Positions 1 to 9,300 of a stretch of 64,000 bases of DNA are shown piece after piece (the stretch's first letter is position 1; every line of letters begins with the position of its first letter). The position numbers and the translations under genes are program-made. This DNA comes from Bryopsis sp. KO-2023 (lineage: Eukaryota; Chlorophyta; Ulvophyceae; Bryopsidales; Bryopsidaceae). A model generated the notes under the pieces. It was not told where the DNA came from, did no database searches, and saw only the letters and a list, made by a program, of their open reading frames with translations. The stretch is from assembly GCA_030272585.1 (NCBI GenBank), contig BSYQ01000007.1:1988001-2052000 (forward strand), in the 5' to 3' direction.

Positions 1-84
1 AGCTGTGATCAGAGTAGGATATCAAACCAAGCTATTCTTTTTGGAGTGTGGATGTGCTCGTTCAAGGGAGATGAAGCCACATAC

Positions 85-1180
85 AGAGAAAGGTTTGTCA
101 CCGGACCAATCATAGCCATGCTTGGGTTCGCCAAACTTTGGTTTTGTAGGTTCCACTGGCAGATCAAGCTTTTTGGGCTCTTCGTAAGTGGGCTCTCTAA
201 AACTCCAGATTTGTAACTTTTCTGGTTCTCTGAAGGCTGGAACTTGCTCATCCTGACCACCACAGCACAACCAAGATCACGTGGTGAATTAACCAAACTT
301 TGCACGTGTGCCTTGTTGCAATAAATATCCATCTCCACTCTCATCACAGTACAGCATTTATACACCCAACTCTTGCAGATGAAGTTTCACTTATGCGCTT
401 ACTGGCCCGAGATCCAGAAGCTCTGGTACGTTCTCCAGCACTGGTGGCACAAGCGTTGGATTGTCGAGAAGATCAGGCGGTGAAAACAATGGAAGTGTGA
501 CTCTGGACTCCTGCAGAATCACTGCTTTGCTCAAAACAGTCACCCAATGTTTGAGATGAGGATATGATTATTAGCATTCGAGGCTCTGTTCGGAATGGTC
601 AATATCTATATTATATTACATTCATCAAACATCAGCCAACCTTGGGCTTTTCTGGAAGCGCGAGAAGTTCGGGCTTGAAGGAAGCCCATTTTGGTGGTTC
701 TAGCTTGTCAGGTAACTTCAAAACAGGCTCCTCCATCAATGCAGGAGCGTGAGCCATGCTCGTTAGAAATTCCTGCATATCTTCGCATTGTTTTATCAGC
801 TCCCAGTAGCTACCTTCATAAACACCATGAGCCTGGCACACCAGAATCGACAACCTGCTCAGTACTTCACAGTGCATTCAAAATTTAACAATACAAATTC
901 CATTTGGTACTTACCAGACGCGCTTTTTGGTGATATCCCTCGAAAAAGAGCCGCTTGCAATGTTGAGCTTCAATTAGCTTGTCAAGGGGCTCCTCGAAGG
1001 ACTGGAAACAAATCCAAAATCATGATGTTAGCGCGAATATCAGCCAAGAACACTAGTGAGCTTTGCCAGAGTCACCTTGATTTTATGTGCTCACTTGTGT
1101 CCAGCTACTGCAAACCATACCTTTACATGATCCCAAACCACTTTTGGCTCCAGCAGCATCATCAGCTGCGGGACCCCCAT
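85..1180 (-). CDS. Unrecognised Pro/Glu-rich protein, five exons seen, 3' end outside window
   Basis: Five exons can be chained on the minus strand: 1180-1121, 1001-915, 832-641, 510-403 and 252-85. All have GT/AG borders and every intron is phase 0, so about 205 residues read through without a stop. The start is set at the ATG at 1178-1180 (MGVPQLMM...), but an AG at 1191 leaves room for an upstream exon. The protein starts with an amphipathic part (SFEEPLDKLIEAQ, YWELIKQCEDMQEFL) and turns Pro/Lys/Glu-rich with repeated EP, KP and PEK motifs (LPDKLEPPKW, FREPEKLQIW). The last exon ends at a GTATGT donor, so the gene continues past the left edge. I recognise no domain or family. The run of matching phase-0 borders is the main reason to believe it. 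Confidence 0.55.
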
Positions 1181-2789
1181 GTTCACATCTGGCCGTAGCT
1201 TTTCCTTCCATCCCAGTCTACTTTTCCGACGATCTTTGCTTGGCACGCTTGAGGTACTGACCCGGTGTCGTTGCTGACACTTCAGGAATATATGAATTCT
1301 AATTAATCAACTCTGAAGTCGCTGTGGGTTTGTAGTATTGGAGGGGAACCCTCAGTTTTGTGGTCAGTGTCCATGACAGGTACCACTTATTTTTCTTCAA
1401 GAGAAAACAAAATTTTCTACTGGAAAATGCTATTTATTTAACTTTTTCTCCCTAGGGAGAAGAAGTACAGATTCATACTGCTTGAAGGGCTTCTGAGCCA
1501 TGGAAAGAATAAAGTCTTGATAAATTCATCTGGTGCAAATCCAATTGGTGATTGGATGATGTCCACTATGCCAAGGTCTTTCATTGCATTTTGTGGAATG
1601 GACCTTTTTGGTTTTGGCACTGTGAGAATGATTGTTTCTGGAGGCAGGGATTTGACTGCCAGCTTTGTGGTGAAAACTGAAACCTCAAAAAGGATGTAGC
1701 TAATGTGCATGGTGCCAATACCTGGTGTGGAATTCCACCACCAAGGTTGTGATTAAGCCACCTCTGCTGGTTATTGTCAATCTGCTTATCCTGGGTCATT
1801 GTTTTAACTCAGTTGACCGGTCAAGAAGTGCACTTCATGATATGGATTCTTTGAGGTTTCAATTTTCGTTTTTTTGTCTTTATCGTGTTTTCGAGGGACA
1901 CTCTTGCTGCTGGATGTTTTGCGATATTCCCATTACACTCTAGAGTGTCATTGGAACTTCATAGATCTATAAAGTGCTGAACCCATGGTTCCCTTATCCA
2001 AATATGGCAGTGGAGTGCGTTTTAGATATCCCTTCCTCGCAGAACCAAGTTCAACACCGCCAAGGTTGCGACCCTAGCAATCATGAATTCAGTTCGAACT
2101 GACATTGCAACACTTTTCAACGATAGACAAGGCACCAATAGGGGCCCCCTGGTTGACTTTCCAGCAAGCATGCGACAGAGACAACCCTGAACCTCGACGC
2201 CAGTCGGCGGAGATAGAATGCTTTGCGTTTGAACACAGAGCCACGAGAGTATGCTCTCCAAAGTATGGGAGCAAAATGCCCCCAGGGCCATGGGACAGTC
2301 AGGCTGAACGGCGGCGCCGATATGTGTTGCTACTTTCTTTTCTTTCTTTGAACTGTTGGCTGTTCGAACAATAGCTTGCACGGACTGCTCCTTTCTGAAG
2401 AGCGTCAAGCATAAACTTCCACACAGATTTCCGTCTGGTATACCTGGTATCCTTGCAACTACGTAGTCGCAAGAATTTTCGACTACTACGAAACGCGACT
2501 ACAAACAAGCATTGAAGGAAGGCATACGTCTCCGACGAACCCAAGCAATTTTTGAAATATTTCTATTCGGGGGGAGGCTTGGACCTCCAATGCATCAAGC
2601 CAAGCTGAAAAAGTGATAATATCATCACTTCGTGCATTTTTTCTCTATCTTTTGTTTGGGCATTCGTCATTCGTCTGTATGGGTCCATATCTTTTCATAC
2701 ACAGTCTGCCCCACCGACGGGATCACGCATATATGATTCGTTTTATAATTATAAATAAATAAATCGAAGCAGCCTTTCACTATGGGAAA
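1181..2789. other. No clear gene; one possible upstream exon
   Basis: Mostly AT-rich non-coding sequence. On the minus strand 1690-1474 is open after an AG acceptor, reads like protein (KLAVKSLPPETIILTVPKP, then IVDIIQSPIGFAPDEF) and could be an earlier exon of the gene at 85-1180. I could not join it in phase with a neighbour, so it stays a suggestion. The rest shows nothing I can name. Confidence 0.25.
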
Positions 2790-3640
2790 TTCCCCTGTGT
2801 GCGGGGTCATTTTGACACCCCGCACATGAACTACACTGCCCCGCACAAAGCCACAACCCCCCCGCACGGCTCTGTGCGAAGTTTTGAGCCGATTACTGCG
2901 GGGTACAGTGAACCTCGCACAGAGGTTGACGTCTTTGTCGCCACCCTACCCCGCACAGGGGAATATAAACCCCGCACAGTGTGCGGGGTTCCAGCGTGTC
3001 TGTGCGAGGTGCCTGTGCGGGGCTGAGCCGCAGATCCTGTGCGGGGTAGGGTGGCGACAAAGACGTCAACCTCTGTGCGGGGTTCACTGTACCCCGCACT
3101 AATCGGCTCAAAACTTCGCACAGAGCCGTGCGGGGTTGTTGTGGCTTTGTGCGGGGTCTCTCGCACCTCGCAGTAACCGGGTCATAACATCGCACAGCGC
3201 TGTGCGGGTTTGGTTTGGCTTTGTGCGGGGTCTCTCAGACCTCGCAGTAATCGGGTCATAACATCGCACAGAGCCGTGCGGGGTTGGTGTGGTGGATGTG
3301 TGCGGGTTTGGTTTGGCTTTGTGCGGGGTCCCCGCACCTCGCAGTAACCGGGTCATAACATCGCACAGCGCTGTGCGGGTTTGGTGAGGCTTTGTGCGGG
3401 GTCTCCCATACCTCGCAGTAATCGGGTCATAACATCGCACAGAGCCGTGCGGGGTTGGTTTGGCTTTGTGCGGGGTCTCTCGCACCTTGCAGTAATCGGG
3501 TCATAACATCGCAGAGCCATGCGGGGCTGGTGAGGCTGTGTGCGGGGTTGTTAGTTGATGAGCTGTGCGGCGTTATTTCCGGTTTGTGCGGGGCAGATCG
3601 GTGCATGTGCGGTCGAAAAAAAAACCACCCCGCACATAAC
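2790..3640. repeat. GTGCGGGG-motif repeat array
   Basis: The core GTGCGGGG (or CCCCGCAC) recurs dozens of times in both orientations. From about 3145 to 3550 it forms roughly 75-bp tandem units (TTTGTGCGGGGTC..., then CGCAGTAATCGGGTCATAAC, then GCACAGAGCCGTGCGGGG) repeated about five times with small changes, one unit longer than the rest. The left part is an inverted repeat, listed separately. The same core motifs recur at 14.40-14.49 kb. No ORF here is credible, because the Arg/Pro/Thr-rich frames are read-through of the repeat. It may be a satellite or the body of a non-autonomous DNA element; possible ends (TGTGCGGGGT near 2796 and its complement near 3632) lack a convincing target duplication. 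Confidence 0.75.
2839..3155. repeat. Long inverted repeat (arms about 120 bp, spacer about 78 bp)
   Basis: The arm at about 2839-2958 is matched in reverse complement by about 3037-3155 with few mismatches. Both arms carry the block reading AGAGGTTGACGTCTTTGTCG on one side and its complement on the other. The transcript would fold into a very long hairpin, which is a possible small-RNA source. Confidence 0.75.
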
Positions 3641-3845
3641 CAATGCTATTTCAATCATGTGAAATGTGTGTTTTCATGTTACAAAATCCCCAGCATCTGT
3701 ACATCTCCCAAACTTTTGTTGTCAAAAACACACGACCATAACCTGTACCAAAACCATCGTGTAAACCCAAACCCAAACCCATGGACATCTGTGAGATCCA
3801 CACAGCCTGCACTTGTTTTGTTGGCTGCCTGGCTGCTGCTGAAAT

Positions 3846-4062
3846 AGCGACAATTAGATAGTTTGCTGACCCTGCTGCCGAACTGGATTGCGCACTTCTT
3901 CCTGGAGGCCGCACTCTCCAAGACTTCAAGACTCCTCAAACATTCCCTCACCACCATTTTGTCGCCTTTGCCTGTAAAGGTTGCCGGATCGTGAGAAAAA
4001 TCATAGCTCTTGCCAGACGAGGAAGCAAACAAAAAGGCTGCTGCAGAACTGCTGAATGTCAC
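3846..4062 (+). pseudogene. Possible exon pair interrupted by the TRIM insertion
   Basis: On the plus strand 3846-3970 is open after a TAG acceptor (reads LLPNWIAHFFLEAALSKTSR) and a second segment starts after the acceptor at 4010-4018. The second segment (EEANKKAAAELLNVT) is cut at 4062 by the TRIM. The same frame resumes after the other copy of the GTCAC duplication, from 11770 (DFQEAKEAKLRLHR), to a stop at 11812-11814. The two segments do not join cleanly in phase with the only short intron I can draw, so this is a hint of a disrupted host gene and no more. Confidence 0.25.
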
Positions 4063-4212
4063 TGTTATAGGCCCTTAGGCCGTCGAAACACAGACGCTTC
4101 CCCTTTGGGGAAGCACAGGTTCACTAGGAAGATAATTTTACAGGAGGGCCCCCTGCCCTATAAACCCTGTCGTACATCCTATGTCGTACTACAAACCCGA
4201 GTGACACTAACA
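4063..4212 (-). repeat. LTR of outer TRIM (3' LTR in element sense)
   Basis: 150 bp with TG...CA ends, the same as 11615-11764. The GTCAC target duplication precedes it. Confidence 0.88.
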
Positions 4213-4278
4213 ATTAGCGATCTTCTCGTTTTCGAATTTCTGTAGGTTACCCTAATTAGGGCTTAACCTCGCTTGGGG

Positions 4279-4656
4279 TGTGACAGTTTACAAAGGGAGA
4301 GGTGGGATTCGATCCCTAAACCTCTCAGTGACAAGGATAGTAACGGTCGCACTAGCGAACCAGTGGGCGACGGTGGTTACAGAGGTCAAGTCGGTTATGT
4401 AGCCGTCTGACCCGTGACGTAACAGGAACAGTAATGATGTGATAGTGTGATGGAACGGGTGACCATGTGTGACTGTATCCAGACGGTGTAGTCTGGGGTC
4501 ACGTGAGTGAGAGTTACAACCAGTTACGGTTGTGACCGTTGACGGGATTCGAACCCGGGTCAACGGTTGGCCGGTCTTAAGGCTCTAGGCCTTTGGACCA
4601 GGTGTTCACGTTTTGTAATATTCCTTTAAGTCTTTCCATTCCCCCGCGTCCTTACA
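4279..4656 (+). repeat. Ty3-A 5' LTR
   Basis: 378 bp with TG...CA ends. On the complementary strand it holds two tRNA T-arm-like pieces: GGGTTCGAATCCCG enclosed by a 7-bp stem (CCGTTGA/TCAACGG), and GGGATCGAATCCC enclosed by GAGGT/ACCTC. Confidence 0.93.
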
Positions 4657-4658
4657 AG

Positions 4659-4672
4659 TGGTTTCGGAGCGA
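4659..4672 (+). other. Ty3-A primer-binding site
   Basis: TGGTTTCGGAGCGA starts two bases after the 5' LTR. The position and leading TGG fit a tRNA primer, and the core is shared with Ty3-B, L2 and the TRIM. Confidence 0.75.
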
Positions 4673-4750
4673 AGTGTACAGGGCTACACCCAAACGATCG
4701 GGCAGCCTGTGATATTGGGTTCATCGTGAGAGACCGGGGAAAGAACCAGA

Positions 4751-6316
4751 ATGTCGGCGGAGGACGTTAATAATCTGTTGGAGGCGGTGGCGGCACTCAA
4801 GACGGGGTGCAAAGCACTGGAAGACCGAATCGGGGAACTCGAAGGGTTGGAGATAAAGACAGAAATCGCAAACATCCACAAAGCAGGACAGAACGTGGAG
4901 AAGCTGGTGAATAAGCATGGCGACGAGTTCGCAAAGGTTCACAAGGCAGGCTTGGCAGTCGAAAAGCTCGCGCATAAGCATGGAGAGTCCTTACAGAAAC
5001 TGTCGACGGCAGTCGGCAAGCTTGATGAAGCTGGGGCCGGGCTACAGGATAAAGTCAAAACTGTAAAGGAGAAAGTTGCTGAGCTTGGAACTACGAACGA
5101 AACCAGACATGTCGAGACGACCGGGAAACTAGAACTGCTGGAGAAATCGGCGGGTGACGTCCGAGCAGACATGCTGAAAGTTCGACAGGCGGGCACGAAA
5201 CTGGAGCAGAAACTGTCGAAAGTGACCCTCGACAGCCAAGCGAACCACCAGAAACTAATGCAGAAGCTGGACGAACTAACGTTGAGCCAGACCCTACGGG
5301 AAACCCAGGCGATGGAGTTTCGGACGGATACGGATGCAAAGATCTCTACCCTGGTGGCTACTATGACGGAACTAACCGAGCAGCAGTCGACGGCGCAGTC
5401 GGCTGTGGGCATTAACTTGGAGGCTGGGTCAAGCATGCATAAAAAACTACTGGAACTGCAAGAGCAAATGGCAACCCAGAAGAGCGACCTCCAAGCATCG
5501 TTACTGGCAGCAAAACACGAACTGGAGCAAAAGTTCCGACAAGTGAGAGCGACGAGTGGAGTGACGAGTGGAGGTTCTGCAGGGCCATCTATACCGGATG
5601 TGTGGAACTTTGCGCCTATCCGGCTGGGGAATCCTCCTCAGTTCTTTGGGAAAACGGGAGAAGGAGCATCCGACTGGGTGGAGAGTATGGAAACTTATTT
5701 TGTGGCGTCTGGATGTCCTGTGAACAAAAGGGCGTTACTGGCGTCGACGGTGTTGAGAGGAGCTGCGCAGGAATGGTTTACTGTTAAGAAAGCGTCCAAC
5801 CCGGACGTGTTGGCGAGCTGGGAGACTCTGGGGCAGGAGATTATCGAATATTTCGACCCCTTCGACAAAGCAGAAACAGCCAGAGACCAACTGTTCCGGT
5901 TATCACACAAGAAAGGAACGCTCAGGGAGCATATCGCTTTGTTTGCCAAACTCCTGCTGAAGACTCCCACTATGAGCACCGAGGACAAGGTGCATCTCTT
6001 CACGCACTCTCTACAGGCGAAGATAAAATCCCACGTTTTCCTAAACCGTCCCCACACATTTGATGAAGCCGTCCAGTTGGCACTGCAAGCAGATCGGGCT
6101 GCAGGCCGAGCAGGAAACGACCAGACTCCTTGGTACCCAAAACAAAACCGGCAGTATGACGATAAGATGGAGATTGGCGCAGTGTCAGGAGAGAAGTGGA
6201 ACCAGTCGTCACCCAAGAAAGGGAAATGTCATAACTGCGGAAAGTTCGGGCATTTCGCGAGAGAATGTCGATCGAAGAAGAAGGGTGGCCAAAACAAGTC
6301 GTCGGGAAACGAGTAG
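4751..6316 (+). CDS. gag: Ty3-A Gag
   Basis: 521 residues. Residues about 1-270 are almost continuous charged coiled coil with internally similar blocks (KAGQNVEKLVNKHGDE, KAGLAVEKLAHKHGES). A retrotransposon Gag domain follows at about 285-430 (GASDWVESMETYF, LRGAAQEWF). A CCHC zinc knuckle, CX2CX4HX4C, is at about 493-506 (CHNCGKFGHFAREC), followed by a basic tail. Gag would form the cytoplasmic particle that packages element RNA. The frame ends at TAG 6314-6316 and overlaps pol, which lies in the -1 frame. The start is the first ATG after the PBS. Confidence 0.92.
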   Translation: MSAEDVNNLLEAVAALKTGCKALEDRIGELEGLEIKTEIANIHKAGQNVEKLVNKHGDEFAKVHKAGLAVEKLAHKHGESLQKLSTAVGKLDEAGAGLQDKVKTVKEKVAELGTTNETRHVETTGKLELLEKSAGDVRADMLKVRQAGTKLEQKLSKVTLDSQANHQKLMQKLDELTLSQTLRETQAMEFRTDTDAKISTLVATMTELTEQQSTAQSAVGINLEAGSSMHKKLLELQEQMATQKSDLQASLLAAKHELEQKFRQVRATSGVTSGGSAGPSIPDVWNFAPIRLGNPPQFFGKTGEGASDWVESMETYFVASGCPVNKRALLASTVLRGAAQEWFTVKKASNPDVLASWETLGQEIIEYFDPFDKAETARDQLFRLSHKKGTLREHIALFAKLLLKTPTMSTEDKVHLFTHSLQAKIKSHVFLNRPHTFDEAVQLALQADRAAGRAGNDQTPWYPKQNRQYDDKMEIGAVSGEKWNQSSPKKGKCHNCGKFGHFARECRSKKKGGQNKSSGNE

Positions 6317-9300
6317 GGCCTCCCTGGACCAGGCCAGGAGGGGCGTCAAAGAAACCTGGACATGCAAATGTGATGTCGGAAATGTCGTCGGAAAGTCGTC
6401 AGAATGGTTCTCAAGACAAGGAAGGATTACAAGGAAATCAGAGGAATGTCAGTGATGGGAAGGTGCTAGTGGTCGATAAGGTTGAAGGGGGAACATCTAA
6501 AGGATCTCCTGAGAATGGTGCTCAGGCAAAGGCAGGATCCAGATGTAAAACATCTTCATCTTATTTGGGAAGGTTTGGGGGAGGGAAGCTTGCCAGATCC
6601 AGTACCTCAGATTCGAGGCCTGGCAAAGGGGATCCGGTCAGCAACAAAGCTAAGGGATCCATCCCCACAGTGTTGGGACAGTCAGAACAGAAATCCCCTG
6701 AGATGGAAGGGATAACAAAGGACAGTCTACAGTCCTCCCCTCCAAAAGGATCAGTGGTGATGCAGAAACAGCTACAGTCAATCAAGGAATCCACATCTAA
6801 GCCCAGAGAGGTCCTCACAGCCTCAGGAGTATGGAAATCCATACATGCAAAAGAGGAATCACAAGGGGGTCATGGGATTCACAAGCAAGTCAGATTCTCA
6901 TCATCAACTGAGACACATTGTCCAACACCAAACCAGGATACAGAGGAGAAAATGGTGACAGGGAAATTGGGATCAGTGGGTCAAGGAGACCTGGGATCCA
7001 CCCTGCTATATGTGCCTGGAAAATTGAAACAACAGACAGTCAAATGTCTTATTGACAGTGGAGCTACTGGTGATTTTATAGATGTCACCACAGCCCAAGA
7101 CAATGCATTGAAAATCATCAGGGATGAACATCTGTCAGTGGAATTAGCTGATGGATCCAGAATCCTGCTAAAGGAGAAAGCACTGATCAGACTCAGGTTG
7201 GGTCCATGGGTGATTAAGAGGACCTTCTGGATGGTGCCAAATTTAAAGCATAAGATCATACTGGGAAAAGCTTGGCTGGTTGACCACAACCCACACATTG
7301 ACTGGAGGAGTCATGTGATCACCATCTGCAAGCCTAACAAAGTCCCAATCAAGCTACAAGGATTCCATCCAAAGGTAGCAGCAGTCCAGGATCCACAAGA
7401 GATCAATCTCCTCTCAGCCAGTGAAGCTAAGAAATGTTTGAAGAACAGAGATGGAGAGGCTTACCTGGTGCTGGTCAGGAAAGTTCAGGATCCCCAGGAA
7501 TCAGGGGAAATCAATGCAGCCAAGCAAATCAGGAATCCTGGTGAAGCAAAGGCAGTCAAGGGTACAGAGGATGGTACAGATGCTAATTTCAAGAGCATGG
7601 TTGATGGACTGGATGATGAGCTACAAGAGCTGAAGGATGTCCTGAATGACTATAAGGATGTCTTCCCAATGGATTTACCAGACCATCTACCACCTCACAG
7701 ACCATGGGATATGAAGATCCCATTGAAGGATGACACTAAACCAGTGTTTGGCCCACTATATAAGCAATCCCCAAAAGAATTGGATGCCTTAAGGGAGCAA
7801 TTGGACTATTTACTGGAGAAAGGGATGATTAGACCAAGCCACAGCAATTTTGGAGCACCTGTACTCTTTGTCCCCAAACCTGGAGGGGCATTGAGATTTT
7901 GTGTGGACTACAGAGCCTTGAACAGGGCCACCAAGATTACCCAATTCCCCATTCCTAGAATGGATGAGATGTTGGACAGGCTGGGGCATGCAAGCTACTT
8001 CAGTAAGGTGGACCTAAGGGCAGGCTTTTGGCAGTTAAGGATGGCTCCTGGGGAGGAGGGAAAGACTGTATTCAGAACAAAATATGGACAGTATGAATTT
8101 TTGGTAATGCCAATGGGGTTGAGTGGATCTCCTGGACATTTCATGTCCATGATGAATGAGATCCTGGCTCCTTATATTGACAAATTTGTCCAAGTGTTTT
8201 TGGATGACATCCTAATCTATTCTTCCACACCTGAAGAGCATGCAAGACACATGAAGCTGGTGCTGGAAGCCCTCAGGAAGCATCAGCTGTATGCAAAATT
8301 GGTCAAGTCTGCAGTAGGGAAAAAGGAGGTGGATTTTCTGGGTACTTGGGTCACTCACCAAGGAGTTCAGCCCATGGCTGACAAGCTGGATGCTATCAAA
8401 CAGTGGCCTACACCCTCAAATGTCCATGATGTCAGAAGTTTCCTTGGATTGTGCTGCTTCTACAGAAGATTTGTGGCCAATTTCAGTGGAAAAGCTGCTG
8501 CACTGACCAACCTGACCAAGGGAAACCAACAGTTTATATGGGGAGATGAGGAAAAACAAGCATTTGAAGATCTCAAGGAGGCATTGTGCTCAGCACCTGT
8601 CCTGATCCATCCAAGGGAAGAGTGGCCCTGGATTGTGGCTACTGATGGCAGTCAAACAGGAGTGGGGGGAGTGCTAATGCAAGAGGGACCAGATGGACTA
8701 CATCCTGTGGCTTTTGAATCCCACAAGCTGACAGATGCTGAGTCCAGGTACCCCATTCATGAGATTGAGCTGTTGGGAATTGTACATTGCTTGAAGAAGT
8801 GGAGAGCATATCTGGAAGGAAGGGAATTTGTCCTCAGGACTGACAACCAGTCCTTAATTTGGTTGGATTCACAACAACATCTGAGCAGAAGACAAGCCAG
8901 ATGGGTGGAGTTCCTAGCTCCCTTCAGGTTCAAGACTGTGCATATTCCTGGAAAAGATAATGTGGTGGCTGATGCCCTCTCCAGATGTCCACATCCAGTG
9001 GATCCAAGGGATTCTGGAAGTGGAGGGGGAGATTTGAAGGCATCTGCACCAAATGGCACAACCAACACTCTTGTGAAGCATGATGGCAAAGTTCAGAGGT
9101 ACCAAGGCTTGGGGGCCTGGGGAGAGAATCATCCACAGGATCTTGTGTTTGATGAACAACCAGGAGAGCCATTGGGTTCCAGATTGGTGAAGGTTACTGG
9201 ATGCCAAACTGGAAAGCTGCCTGAGAGACTGAAAACAGATGTGATGCCAAATGATGCAAGAGGAGGTACCAACAGGGGTACTGTAAATGAATTGTCAAGA

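Noticed and set aside
2022-2544. Minus-strand ORFs at 2.0-2.5 kb
   Set aside because: Overlapping frames with no splice signals or domain, and no phase match to the gene at 85-1180.
2831-3485. Arg/Pro/Thr-rich ORFs over the GTGCGGGG array
   Set aside because: Pure repeat translation in several frames and both strands.
4063-4656. A single long LTR combining the 150-bp and 378-bp repeats
   Set aside because: The order of the two blocks is reversed on the right side and each pair has its own duplication, so they belong to two elements.
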